Shown here: positions 41,801 to 49,822 of the stretch, one piece after another
Layout: each line of letters begins with the position of its first letter
Numbering within the stretch: position 1 is the stretch's first letter
From: Silvibacterium acidisoli
Lineage (GTDB): Bacteria > Acidobacteriota > Terriglobia > Terriglobales > Acidobacteriaceae
NCBI GenBank assembly: GCA_022870745.1
Contig: CP085323.1
Coordinates: 1,984,001 to 2,048,000, forward strand
Reading direction: 5' to 3'
Length of the DNA: 64,000 bases
Made by a program: the position numbers and the translations under genes
The notes under the pieces: generated by a model
The model's input: only the letters and a program-made list of their open reading frames with translations
The model's database searches: none
What the model was told of the DNA's origin: nothing

Positions 41801-42616
41801 GCCGACTCCGACATCATTATTGAACCAGTCGTTTGCGGTGGTGCTGTTGTCACGGTGGTATTCGTTGATGTTTCCGTGCCACTCATTGGTGCCGCTCTTG
41901 GTCACCAGCTGGAACTGGCCGCCGCCGCCTGGACCATTGTCGGAGTTGAATCCTGCGGTCGTGCCGCGGAACTCCTGGATCGCGTCTACCGGAGCGGCTG
42001 CTGTGATCGAACCGAAATTTCCGGTTGCGAAGTCATTCGTGTCGAGTCCGTCTACGGTCGTGTTGGTCTGATCCGTACGGGCGCCGGTGGTTGCACCGGT
42101 AAGCGTGATGCCCGGCTGCAATACGAACAGAACGGCAGGCGAGGAACGGTTGTAGACCGGTAGATCCTGCAGCTTCGATACCTGGAAGTTGTTGCCGATG
42201 GTGGCGTCAGTGGTATTCAACGTCACGCCGGTCGATTCTTTGACCTGGACTTCCTGCGTCGTTCCCGCCGCCGCCAGCTGCGCATTCTGGGTATTCGCGC
42301 TGGCAACGTTCACATAGATTCCCTTGATCTGGACGGATGCGAAGCCGTCTGCGCTGAACTCTTCCACGTATCCGGGGCCAGGAGGCACGCTCGGGACATG
42401 ATAGGAACCAACCGAGTTCGTCTTTACGGTGTAGCGGACGCCTGTATCAGGGTTGGAGAGAACCACTGTGGCATTTGGAATTACCGCTCCTGTGGAGTCC
42501 GTGATAACGCCGTTCACCGTTGTCGCAGTCTGCGAGCTGCCGGAATAAGAAAGCATTGTCAGGCAGAAAAGGGACAACATCATCCGGATCAGAAAAGATG
42601 ACCGTTTCAAAAACAT
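38885..42616 (-). CDS. Oar-like TonB-dependent receptor with carboxypeptidase-regulatory-like domain (second giant copy)
   Basis: A 1243-residue outer-membrane receptor of the same class as the one at 8.1 kb but divergent in sequence. Signal peptide (FLIRMMLSLFCLTMLSYSGSSQ), regulatory-like sandwich (VNGVITDSTGAVIPNATVVLSNPDTG), plug-like region (LQDLPVYNRSSPAVLFVLQPGITLTG, NTTVDGLDTNDF, GGGGQFQLVTKSGTNEWHGNINEYHRD) and a long barrel ending in VVQVSARLHF with terminal Phe. AGGAG touches the ATG at 42616 with no spacing, but is six bases from a TTG two codons later, so the TTG at 42610 (giving MKRSS) may be the real start. It has a -24/-12 promoter and a strong terminator. Confidence 0.92.
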   Translation of the reverse strand: MFLKRSSFLIRMMLSLFCLTMLSYSGSSQTATTVNGVITDSTGAVIPNATVVLSNPDTGVRYTVKTNSVGSYHVPSVPPGPGYVEEFSADGFASVQIKGIYVNVASANTQNAQLAAAGTTQEVQVKESTGVTLNTTDATIGNNFQVSKLQDLPVYNRSSPAVLFVLQPGITLTGATTGARTDQTNTTVDGLDTNDFATGNFGSITAAAPVDAIQEFRGTTAGFNSDNGPGGGGQFQLVTKSGTNEWHGNINEYHRDNSTTANDWFNNDVGVGQPKLVQNQFGGAVGGPIKHDKLFFFFNYLGSRIAQEAGVDRYVPLPSFTQGTISYINNNTGCTGSSRQNTTPNCISTLTPTQVQAIDPAKIGESAQILSLFASRYPTANDLTYGDGVNGGGYRFNSPEPDNASNYTGRVDWVYSPTIKFYGIGGVTRENNLSGAEQFPGDPASSQTIDRSYRYVTGMDWQISQSKFNRLSYGSVVQDLNFPHPSNPEGVYQLGFGNGFTPTLVDNPYASPSNAQSRHTIISQVNDDYSWSLGRHQLDIGGYFKWIHYTGQATLGYDSYGIGLGGHVFGVPGLEPGNLLTTSDAASEGYDNALLISLGRVASIGGTFNYDASGNVLPQPSSALRKFVYYQTQPYINDNWKVTSHLTINAGLSYQYFTVPYEQQGLETVQTTGFDQYFGAREAQSAAGQSGNGVVPFVTYVLGGPKNHGPSFYAANRLNFAPHLGFSFTPPADPATVFNGSIGVVYDRTVINAVQYQQTQFSYLFEQNVTVQNGNNSDTTGSVASDPRIESMPTIAAPATPKAPFQPNVTDEVPYGLQEGLFNEMIDPHLKTPYSILVNFGFQHQFPGSTVLKMSYVGRMGRRLLAQADASQLIDFPDAASGQSMNQAMQNIEREVRSGMNSANLPAEPWFENQLNPAIKGSYPNATSAAADANRSLVQVGDFGDFIQALSPNLQPNVGMAAQFGENTVYTNKGFSTYNAMLVTLQKNLSKGLQFDVNYTFAHSIDNVSLVANGVAYGGYGFICDAVHPRACRGNSDFDVTHYITSDFTYSLPFGRGRTFGGNLPRALDEVIGGWDISGIPSFHTGSAWTPLSNAFVAGFANDAPAIFNGDRGAIKRHVHKLANGQLNLFADPDAAAAAFSGPQGLTIGSRNILRAPQFFNLDAGLAKDFSIIRSKGIGMQFRADAYNALNHPNFDDLDYGTYAGEATITSPSSFGQLTAMTGPSTSTKNYARVVQVSARLHF

Positions 42617-42643
42617 CTCCTAAAGATGGGTTACATAAATGTA

Positions 42644-42659
42644 TGCAATTTAGTGACCA
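42644..42659 (-). promoter_or_regulatory. Sigma-54 (-24/-12) promoter-like element for the second giant receptor
   Basis: On the minus strand TGGTCACTAAATTGCA has GG and GC ten bases apart and a good TTGCA -12 half; the -24 half departs from TGGCAC. Transcription would start near 42633, about 17-23 bases before the start codon and just ahead of the AGGAG ribosome site. The remaining spacer up to 42901 shows no gene. Confidence 0.5.
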
Positions 42660-42901
42660 ATCGCAGGAAAGCAGGGATGAGTTGAAATCATTAGGGTAAG
42701 AGTTGAATCTGGGGGATCTAACGCAGGCGATAGATGTGGGAAATTGTAGGGAAATACAAAATTGCGTCGACGCCTTTGCTTCAAAGTGTTTTGATTTTTC
42801 AAAGAAAATGGGATGAACAGCGCTGGCCAAAGTTAAAAATCGCCCACGAAAAAACCAGCCTAAAACCTCGCGGCTCAGCCCGTGAAAATCGTCCTGAAGC
42901 T

Positions 42902-43981
42902 TTAGTTTTTCTGCCGGACGGCGGACCACTGGCCGTCTGCGCGTCCTTCCACTGTCATGCGGCCGGCTGCTTTGTCGTCGTCTATCCAGCCGGCGAGGCG
43001 CGCCCTCGCGGCGACAGGGGCGGCTCCCCGATCCTGCCAATCTGCCGGAAAGGACAACTCGACGTAGCCGTCGCGCCACGTGCCGGTGACGGCGAGATCT
43101 TTTCCGAAAGCTCCGTTCCATGTTCCGGTGACCATTCCGCCATCGCGATGGAGATTCATGTCGCCTTCGAAGCGTCCGTAATCGCTTGCGAATGCTACAT
43201 GCCATGTTCCGGCGACCTCGCCGCCGTTCTTGACCGGAAGCGGGTTTGAGGGCGTGACCTGGAGATTGGCGAAGTATGACTCCTCGCCGGGATAACCCCA
43301 GAGCGCTACGCCGCCCTGCAGGTTTTCGCCCTTGAGTCCGTCGATCACGAGGCTGGGAGACTCCGATCCGTTCATGTAGAGCTTCGCATCACGTCCATGA
43401 AGTTCGATCTTCACGTGCGTCCACGTTTCCGGTTTGATGTCGGCCCACGACTCGTAGACCCACGGCCACTGGCGGCGAAGGGGATACCAGTCGTAGCCGG
43501 GCCTGGCCACGTATTGAACCGCGTGGTTGCGCATGGCCTGATCGTCGGACTGGGCGTTTTTCGGCCGGAAATAGAACATGTCGTATTGAGAGCCGTCGGG
43601 GCGGGCGCGAAAGGCGAAACCGGTAAAACCGGGCATGCGGACACCCGGAGGCGTGGTGATCCTGACCGCGACATCGGCTTCGATCACGCCGTCCTGGAGT
43701 TCGGAGCCTTTTACGTACGCGTAGATGTCTCCGTCGCCCTGCGAGGTGAGGCGGACAGCCTTGCGGCCGAGGTATTCAACCGGCTCGGCGTTGCCTCCTG
43801 TAACGGAGAGGCCGGCGGCATCGGCGAGCGAAAAGCTCTTCGGGGCCGGGTTGGCCGGCGCCTGGCAGTGGCCTGAGAGTGCCGAGGCCAGGGCGATCAG
43901 GAAAGAAAGAGTGAGCGCGAGCCGGTGTTTCGGCCGTGCAGGAAACGCTTCGGCAAGGAATTTCCGATGATGAATTTTCAT
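42902..43981 (-). CDS. Exported DUF1080-like (3-keto-disaccharide hydrolase / concanavalin-fold) protein
   Basis: A secreted protein of 359 residues from the ATG at 43981; a second ATG just before it is too close to GGAGGA. The signal peptide (RLALTLSFLIALASALSGHCQA) is followed by a jelly-roll domain with FSLADAAGLSVTGGNAEPVEYLGRKAVRL, EADVAVRITTPPG, GFAFRARPDGSQYDMFYFRP, WTHVKIELHGRDAKLYMNGSESPSLVIDGLKG and GVALWGYPGEESYFANLQVTP, the layout of DUF1080/laminin-G-like sugar-active proteins. A second C-terminal beta-domain (GTWHVAFASDYGRFEGDMNLHRDGGMVTGTW) appears extra. Carbohydrate binding or hydrolysis is inferred from the fold only. Confidence 0.78.
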   Translation of the reverse strand: MKIHHRKFLAEAFPARPKHRLALTLSFLIALASALSGHCQAPANPAPKSFSLADAAGLSVTGGNAEPVEYLGRKAVRLTSQGDGDIYAYVKGSELQDGVIEADVAVRITTPPGVRMPGFTGFAFRARPDGSQYDMFYFRPKNAQSDDQAMRNHAVQYVARPGYDWYPLRRQWPWVYESWADIKPETWTHVKIELHGRDAKLYMNGSESPSLVIDGLKGENLQGGVALWGYPGEESYFANLQVTPSNPLPVKNGGEVAGTWHVAFASDYGRFEGDMNLHRDGGMVTGTWNGAFGKDLAVTGTWRDGYVELSFPADWQDRGAAPVAARARLAGWIDDDKAAGRMTVEGRADGQWSAVRQKN

Positions 43982-44255
43982 CATTCCTCCTGTGTCGCCG
44001 GAACCGGCGCGCCCATTGAGAAGCAATATGGCTGCCGTTGAGGGGTAAAGCGGTAAGTGCCTGATCACGGTGCAAATCGCTGGATTTGACCTCACGGCTG
44101 AGATGGATTGATGTGTTCGATCATGCACAGCGCTGTTCGCCTTTGAACGGGTCATCACCCGGTCAGGGCTGGACATGCAGTCAGCGCCCTCCTATGATGA
44201 CTTCGGTTTTAGCGAAGTGCTGTCTGCATACAATGCCCACAGGAGAATCCCACGT

Positions 44256-44687
44256 ATGAAGCGACTCGCAACTTTTCTCGCCATGATCTTCGCCGTTACC
44301 GCCGTTGCCCAGCGGCCCTATCCGCCGCCAGGGCCGCCGCCAGGGCAGGATCCCTGGGCTTATGGCCCGCAGAACAATCGCTGGGATCCTTCGTGGAACC
44401 GCCGCCCCGACCCACGTGCGGGTGCGTGCTTCTACACCACAGCGCCTTTCCGGGGAAATCACTTCTGCGTGCGTGCCGGTGACCGGCTGCCCGCTCTGCC
44501 CGGCAACTTCGGAGACAACATCTCCTCGATTCGTGTCTTTGGCGGAGCGCGCGTGCGCATCTTCAACGACCGCAACTTCCGGGGTGGCAGCACGATGGTC
44601 CCAGGCGATGTGGCCGATCTTCGCCAGTTGCCGTTCCGCGGGGGACACACCTGGAACAACCGGGTGTCTTCGATCTCGATTCGTTAA
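44256..44687 (+). CDS. Secreted beta/gamma-crystallin-like (peptidase inhibitor I36 family) protein
   Basis: A 143-residue exported protein. The ATG at 44256 (AGGAG 10-14 bases upstream; TACAAT -10 box at 44229-44234) starts a signal peptide MKRLATFLAMIFAVTAVAQ, followed by a Pro-rich linker (PYPPPGPPPGQDPW). The mature domain has two Greek-key-like repeats: GACFYTTAPFRGNHFCVRAGDRLPALPGNFGDNISSIRV and ARVRIFNDRNFRGGSTMVPGDVADL...WNNRVSSISIR. This matches the crystallin/I36 inhibitor pattern. A paired Cys in repeat 1 may form a disulphide. Target protease or ligand unknown. Confidence 0.85.
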   Translation: MKRLATFLAMIFAVTAVAQRPYPPPGPPPGQDPWAYGPQNNRWDPSWNRRPDPRAGACFYTTAPFRGNHFCVRAGDRLPALPGNFGDNISSIRVFGGARVRIFNDRNFRGGSTMVPGDVADLRQLPFRGGHTWNNRVSSISIR

Positions 44688-44700
44688 ACCTGAGAACGAC

Positions 44701-44779
44701 TCACCGCAAAGCCGCGAAGGGCGCCAAGAAAAGCCGCAAGGCTCTTTGCGTTCTTCGCGTTTTGGCGTCTTTGCGGTGA
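44701..44779. repeat. Dispersed imperfect palindrome, type A
   Basis: The left arm TCACCGCAAAGcCGCGAAGgGCGCCAAGA-type sequence is mirrored by TCTTCGCGTTTTGGCGTCTTTGCGGTGA on the right. It lies in the spacer after the crystallin-like gene. Confidence 0.75.
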
Positions 44780-44809
44780 ATGCCCACTTGTCCAGGGTGA
44801 AAGACTTTT

Positions 44810-44909
44810 CACCACAGAGGACAAAGAGAGCACGGAGGAGTTCTTACTGGTGCGTACATTCTCGCTCAAGCGATGATGCCTCTGTGTTCTCTGTGCTCTC
44901 CGTGGTGAA
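44810..44909. repeat. Dispersed imperfect palindrome, type B
   Basis: TTCACCACAGAGGACAAAGAGAGCACGGAGG at the left is mirrored by CCTCTGTGTTCTCTGTGCTCTCCGTGGTGAA at the right, around a loop of about 37 bases. It is adjacent to type A and just upstream of tgt. Confidence 0.75.
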
Positions 44910-44959
44910 TCAGCCTTCCTTGATGGAGCCGCAAATTCCGACCGGCTAGAATCGAGGGA

Positions 44960-46075
44960 GTGTCTCTCGACTTCCAGGTTCATCACGTAGATGGTTTAGC
45001 GCGCCGCGCTACCATGACGCTTCCGCATGCCGCTGTTGAAACGCCGGTCTTCATGCCGGTTGGTACAGTTGCGTCGGTCAAGGCCATTCCGCAGCACATG
45101 CTCGAGGAGCTGGATGCGCGGATCATTCTCGGCAACACCTATCACCTGTACCTGCGTCCCGGGCATGAGGCTATCCGCCGTATGGGCGGACTGCACCGGT
45201 TCATGAGCTGGCCACGGGCCATTTTGACTGACTCCGGCGGATACCAGGTCTTCAGCCTGAGTCACCTGCGCAAGCTGACCGAAGACGGCGTGACCTTCCG
45301 CTCGCACCTCGATGGCTCGAAGCACTTCTTCTCGCCCGAGCATTCCATGGATGTGCAGATCGCCCTCGGCTCCGACATCGCCATGGCATTTGACGAGTGC
45401 ACCGAGTATCCGGCGGAGTACAGCCGCGCCCGCACATCGCTTGATCTGACATTGCGCTGGGCGGCACGGAGCAAGGCGCACTTCGATGCTCACAAGCATG
45501 AACGGCCATGGGGTGAGGAGTTTGCCGGGCAGACTCCGAACCTCTTCGGCATCGTGCAGGGCGGCATGTATAAGGACCTCCGGCGCGAAGCAGCCGAGCG
45601 GCTGGTTGAAATGGACTTCCCCGGCTACGCCATCGGAGGCCTCAGCGTGGGCGAGCCTCGCGAGTTCACCCGCGAGGTGATCGCGGAGACATTGCCTTAT
45701 CTGCCCAAGGACAAGCCGCGCTACGTGATGGGTGTCGGCTATCCCGATGAGATCGTCGAGTACGCAAAGATGGGCGTGGACATGATGGATTGCGTGCTGC
45801 CTACCCGGGCCGCGCGTCACGGCCTGCTGTTTACTTCCGAAGGCCGCATGACCATCAAGAATCGCCAGTACGCCGAGGACCAGAACCCTCCCGACCCGAA
45901 CTGCGGCTGCATGGTCTGCCGCCGCTACACCCGTGCGTACCTGCGTCATTTAAAAGTGGCGGAAGAGCCGCTGTCCGCGGTGCTGAACACCCTGCACAAC
46001 CTGACCTTTTATCTGGATACGATGGCGAAGGTACGTAAAGAGATCGAGGCCGCAAAAACCGCGGTCCGTGATTAG
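44960..46075 (+). CDS. tgt: tRNA-guanine transglycosylase (queuine tRNA-ribosyltransferase, Tgt)
   Basis: Exchanges G34 for preQ1 in tRNAs with GUN anticodons. 371 residues with a GTG start: ETPVFMPVGTVASVKA, ILGNTYHLYLRPG, ILTDSGGYQVFSLS with the nucleophile Asp, DIAMAFDECTEYPA, GIVQGGMYKDLR, YAIGGLSVGEPREF, YVMGVGYPDEIVEYAKMGVDMMDCVLPTRAARHG, and the zinc site NCGCMVCRRYTRAYLRHL. TAGAAT (44947-44952) ends seven bases before the GTG, so the transcript should begin at the start codon. Confidence 0.96.
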   Translation: MSLDFQVHHVDGLARRATMTLPHAAVETPVFMPVGTVASVKAIPQHMLEELDARIILGNTYHLYLRPGHEAIRRMGGLHRFMSWPRAILTDSGGYQVFSLSHLRKLTEDGVTFRSHLDGSKHFFSPEHSMDVQIALGSDIAMAFDECTEYPAEYSRARTSLDLTLRWAARSKAHFDAHKHERPWGEEFAGQTPNLFGIVQGGMYKDLRREAAERLVEMDFPGYAIGGLSVGEPREFTREVIAETLPYLPKDKPRYVMGVGYPDEIVEYAKMGVDMMDCVLPTRAARHGLLFTSEGRMTIKNRQYAEDQNPPDPNCGCMVCRRYTRAYLRHLKVAEEPLSAVLNTLHNLTFYLDTMAKVRKEIEAAKTAVRD

Positions 46076-46539
46076 CCACGGGCCGCGCTTTCGCGCATCC
46101 CGAACTTCATCACGAGCTGGAAGATTTCCTTGTCGAAACCAGCGCTTCTCGAGCCGCCATTGTATGTACGATCGTCAAGACGGTGGGTGTCGATTAGGAC
46201 GATGTTCCATATTAGGATTTCGCGCCGGCCCTGGAACGCTCGACAGGATCCCCTGCCTTTTAATGTCCGTGCTCTTCCGCGCCCCGTTCTTCCTTGACAC
46301 CGGCATACTGCTCAGCGATGCTAGGTAACTGGTAGCTCCTGCGGCCATTCGGGGTAGACGTGTGTCTTTCTCCGGCGGGTTTGCGGGCCAGTGACCGGGA
46401 ACCACGAAGGAAGCGACAGACGCTGTTTACAGCTCCGGCGGCAGGGATTTCCTACAGGCCGGGAGCTTTCCTGACTGAAAAGTTCTGATTTTGAACGGCG
46501 TATGCTGGATGCAGAAATCCGCCCGCCGAAAAGGATTGT
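46076..46539. other. Gene-poor spacer with possible decayed coding remnant
   Basis: 464 bases between tgt and yajC. On the minus strand, one frame ending at a TAA (46074-46072) reads DDRTYNGGSRSAGFDKEIFQ and then LVMKFGMRESAARG, which looks like a real protein C terminus. It is open to about 46280 but has no convincing start, so it may be a remnant. The yajC promoter must also lie here. Nothing else seen. Confidence 0.35.
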
Positions 46540-46851
46540 GTGTTGACGCAAATGAACCTTCTGGCCGCTGCCCTTCCTCAAGGCGTGGTTCAATTCCTGC
46601 CGTTCGTCCTGATTATTGGCGTTTTCTATCTCCTGATGATCCGCCCCAACCAGAAACGCCAGCAGCAGTGGCAGTCCATGCTGAACAATCTGAAGCCGGG
46701 CGATAAGGTCACGACTACCGGCGGCATTCGCGGCACCATTCTTACGATCAAGGACGACGCGATTCAGCTTCGCGTGGCTCCGGACAACATCAAGCTCGAA
46801 GTGATCAAAAGCGCGATCGCCTCGGTAACCACGGACGAGGCAGCAAAGTAG
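46540..46851 (+). CDS. yajC: Preprotein translocase accessory subunit YajC
   Basis: Small inner-membrane partner of SecDF. 103 residues with one membrane helix (VVQFLPFVLIIGVFYLLMI) followed by the family motif RPNQKRQQQWQSMLNNLKPGDKVTTTGGIRGTILTI. AAGGA at 46531-46535 favours the GTG at 46540 or the TTG at 46543 over the ATG at 46552, which is too far away. secD follows after 21 bases. Confidence 0.94.
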   Translation: MLTQMNLLAAALPQGVVQFLPFVLIIGVFYLLMIRPNQKRQQQWQSMLNNLKPGDKVTTTGGIRGTILTIKDDAIQLRVAPDNIKLEVIKSAIASVTTDEAAK

Positions 46852-46872
46852 CGTTCTCCGCAGACGAAGCCC

Positions 46873-48486
46873 ATGAGCAAGAATCTCACCAATAAAGTCA
46901 TCCTGATTTTCGCCGTCCTCATTGTTTTCATCTTTGGAATCTTCGGCATTCCTCATGGCCTCAGTGGAACGGCGCTGAAGAACGCCATTCTTAACCGCAT
47001 TAACCTGGGTCTCGATCTCAAGGGCGGAACGCACCTGATCCTGCAGGTCATGGTCGACGAAGCCGTCGGCATTTCGACCGACAGCGACGCCGCCCATATC
47101 CAGACGGATCTGCAGCAGGCCGGTATCCAGGTCGGTTCGGTCGACAAGCCGGACCCCGCGCACCCTGAGACCATCCAGATCTCCGGCGCCCCCGCCGATA
47201 AGGTGGGCGACATCCGCACCGAGCTCAACAATAAATATGGAGCGACCTACGACATCTCATCGGGCGCGAATGGCGCCTGGACGCTGACCCTGAAGCCCAG
47301 CGCCGTCAGCGACATGAAGCAGCGCGCGGTCGATCAGGCGATCGAGGTCATCCGCACCCGTGTCGACCAGCTCGGTGTCTCCGAGCCGGTGGTGCAGCCG
47401 TACAACCTCGGCAGCTACCAGATCCTCGTTGAGCTGCCCGGCGTGAGCGACCCGGCCCGCGTGAAGGACGTCATCCAGTCGACTGCCCGTCTCGAGATCC
47501 ATGCCGTAAATGGCGGCCCTTACACGAGCGAGCAGGATGCTATCCAGCAGTCGGGCGGCACGATCCCGTTTGACGCGGAAGTGGTGTCGACCGCCGCAGG
47601 CGTTGCCCGCAGCGGCGCGACGGAATACTACGTCATCAAGCGCGCAGCGGAAGTTGGCGGTACCGACCTGCGCAGTGCGCGCGTCAGCCAGAATCCCAAC
47701 ACGAACGAGCCCGAAGTCGACTTCTACCTGACGACCGTGGCCGGCGACCACTTTGCCGAGTTCACAGGCGCGAACAAGGGCAAGAGCCTGGCCGTGGTTC
47801 TCGACAACAAGATTCGTGAAGTTGCGGTCATCCGCGACCAGATTCGCGATCAGGGCAACATCGGCGGCGGCATGTCCGCCCAGCAGGCGAACGATCTCTC
47901 CATGCTGCTCAACACCGGTTCGCTGCCTGCCTCGCTGCACTACCTGCAGGAGAGCACGGTTGGCGCAACGCTGGGCGCGGATTCGATTCACCAGGGTGTA
48001 ATGGCCTCGGTGGTCGGCATGGTCGCCGTCATGATCTTCATGCTGGTCTATTACAAGGGCGCCGGCATCAACGCGGATCTCGCGCTGTTCCTGAACCTGG
48101 TGATCCTGCTCGGCTTCATGGGCTACTTCGGTTCCACGCTCACGCTGCCCGGTATTGCCGGTGTGATCTTGACGGTCGGTATGGGCGTCGATTCGAACGT
48201 GCTGATCTTCGAGCGCATTCGCGAAGAGCTGCATTCGGGCAAGTCTCCCGCGGCGGCAGTTGACCAGGGCTTTGCGCACGCCTGGACGACCATCATCGAT
48301 ACGCACGTCACGACCATCGTCTCGGCCGCTATCCTGTTCATCTTCGGCACCGGTCCGGTCAAGGGGTTTGCCGTCACGCTGACCTTCGGACTGCTGGCGA
48401 ACCTGTTTACGGCGGTCTTTGTTTCGCGCGTGATCTTTGACTTCAACCTGAGCCGCAAGCCGCGCGGTGCCGCGCTGTCGATCTAA
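46873..48486 (+). CDS. secD: Protein translocase subunit SecD
   Basis: Membrane protein that uses the proton gradient to complete Sec export. 537 residues: first helix VILIFAVLIVFIFGIFGI, then the P1 head domain with NLGLDLKGGTHLILQV, RAVDQAIEVIRTRVDQLGVSEPVVQ and ILVELPGVSDPARVKDVIQSTARLEIHAV. The C-terminal five-helix bundle has QQANDLSMLLNTGSLPA, GMVAVMIFMLVYYKGAGINADLALFLN, LPGIAGVILTVGMGVDSNVLIFERIREEL and a long tail. secF follows, separated by 37 bases. Confidence 0.96.
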   Translation: MSKNLTNKVILIFAVLIVFIFGIFGIPHGLSGTALKNAILNRINLGLDLKGGTHLILQVMVDEAVGISTDSDAAHIQTDLQQAGIQVGSVDKPDPAHPETIQISGAPADKVGDIRTELNNKYGATYDISSGANGAWTLTLKPSAVSDMKQRAVDQAIEVIRTRVDQLGVSEPVVQPYNLGSYQILVELPGVSDPARVKDVIQSTARLEIHAVNGGPYTSEQDAIQQSGGTIPFDAEVVSTAAGVARSGATEYYVIKRAAEVGGTDLRSARVSQNPNTNEPEVDFYLTTVAGDHFAEFTGANKGKSLAVVLDNKIREVAVIRDQIRDQGNIGGGMSAQQANDLSMLLNTGSLPASLHYLQESTVGATLGADSIHQGVMASVVGMVAVMIFMLVYYKGAGINADLALFLNLVILLGFMGYFGSTLTLPGIAGVILTVGMGVDSNVLIFERIREELHSGKSPAAAVDQGFAHAWTTIIDTHVTTIVSAAILFIFGTGPVKGFAVTLTFGLLANLFTAVFVSRVIFDFNLSRKPRGAALSI

Positions 48487-48523
48487 AGCTGTCTAAAGCG
48501 ACCGCTGAAAAAGGAAAGTTACT

Positions 48524-49504
48524 GTGGAACTGTTTCGTGAAGTAAAGGTCGATTGGCTGGGGAAGAAGTGGTACTTCCTCGGATTCTCGCTCATTTTCAG
48601 CGTGGCCGGCGTGCTGTCGCTGCTCTTCTGGCACCACCTGCCCCTGGATGTCGACTTCAAGGGCGGCACGGTGGTTCGCGTCCAGTTTGACCAGGCCCCG
48701 AACCTCGATCGCATCCGTGCGGCCGCCGATAAGGCCGGCATCAAGGACGCCCGCATCCAGACATACGGTCAGGCTGCTGACAAGGAAGTGATGATTACGC
48801 TTCCGGCGAGCTCGACCAACAATGAAACGGCGCTCGACCAGGGCCGGGCTACGATCACTAATACGCTGGCGCAGAACTACTCGCCTTCGGTAGAGGGCAC
48901 GCCAGGCAATCCGGGCTTCACCATCCGCAGCGTGGAAGTGGTCGGGCCGCAGGTGGGTGCGCAGCTTCGCAAGCAGGCGCTGCTGGCGACGCTCTACTCG
49001 CTGGCCGGCATGCTGATCTACCTCTGGTTCCGCTTCGAGCTGATCTACGGTGTGGCCGCCGTGGTGGCGGTTTTCCATGACACGCTGATTACTGTCGGGG
49101 CGTTTTCGTTGATGGATCGCGAGGTTTCACTGACGGTCATCGCAGCCATCCTGACGCTGATCGGTTACTCGATGAACGACACCATCGTCGTCTTCGACCG
49201 TATCCGCGAGAACCTGCGGCTGTCGCGGCGCGAGCCGCTGGCCGATACGGTCAACCGTAGCATCAACCAGACGCTGAGCCGAACCGTGCTCACGTCGGGC
49301 CTGACCTTCCTCACCGCGCTTTCGTTGTACCTGTTCGGTGGCGAGGTGCTGCGCGGCTTCTCCTTCGCGCTGGTGATCGGTATCCTGATCGGAACCTATT
49401 CGTCGATCGCGGTAGCGGCGCCGATGCTGGTTGCCTACCAGGACTGGCGCGCGAAGCGCGGCAAGGCCGCGATATTGCCTGCGGCAAAGCGTTCCAAAGC
49501 GTAA
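48524..49504 (+). CDS. secF: Protein translocase subunit SecF
   Basis: Partner of SecD. 326 residues starting with a GTG at 48524 (AAAGGAAAG ahead of it): KVDWLGKKWYFLGFSLIFSVAGVLSLLF, PLDVDFKGGTVVRVQF, VGPQVGAQLRKQALLATLYSLAGMLIYLWFRFE, ALVAVFHDTL-type loop AVVAVFHDTLITVGAFSL, LTLIGYSMNDTIVVFDRIREN, INQTLSRTVLTSGLTFLTALSLYLFGGEVLRGFSFALVIGILIGTYSSI. Complete, with a basic C-terminal tail. Confidence 0.96.
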   Translation: MELFREVKVDWLGKKWYFLGFSLIFSVAGVLSLLFWHHLPLDVDFKGGTVVRVQFDQAPNLDRIRAAADKAGIKDARIQTYGQAADKEVMITLPASSTNNETALDQGRATITNTLAQNYSPSVEGTPGNPGFTIRSVEVVGPQVGAQLRKQALLATLYSLAGMLIYLWFRFELIYGVAAVVAVFHDTLITVGAFSLMDREVSLTVIAAILTLIGYSMNDTIVVFDRIRENLRLSRREPLADTVNRSINQTLSRTVLTSGLTFLTALSLYLFGGEVLRGFSFALVIGILIGTYSSIAVAAPMLVAYQDWRAKRGKAAILPAAKRSKA

Positions 49505-49822
49505 AAAAGCAACCGAATCGAAGTATCTTTCAAGAGCCGGGACAACCTGTGATGGATGTTCCGGCTCTTATGGTTTCTGTATGCGGAAATGTGCTGAACG
49601 GCCATTTCCTTCAACGGGCTATCCAGCGGACTCCGGGTTTCGGCCTGATAAGTTCCCAAAGAAAAGCAGATTGTGATAGAAGGAAGAACTCGAGTTTTTT
49701 GTCTTACGCGGGTCTGAAATAAAAATCACAAAATTCTGCCAGAAACCGGGAACAAACCAGGGCAGTCGTGGTGTCTATAGCTGTTAACAACGTTTCGTGT
49801 AATCGAACGTCCGAGGTAGGCC
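49505..49822. other. Spacer between secF and tonB with a hairpin
   Basis: 318 bases without a gene. AAGAGCCGG (49532-49540) and CCGGCTCTT (49561-49569) form a 9-bp stem with a 20-base loop soon after secF, possibly a weak terminator (there is no clean T run). The AT-rich part from about 49680 should contain the tonB promoter; I could not fix its boxes. Confidence 0.55.

Noticed and set aside
46068-46328. An 86-codon plus-strand frame after tgt
   Set aside because: It overlaps the tgt stop, lacks a ribosome site and is Arg/Cys/Ser-rich without known motifs.
47257-48306. Open frame of about 350 codons antisense to secD
   Set aside because: A shadow of secD with no recognisable features or ribosome site.
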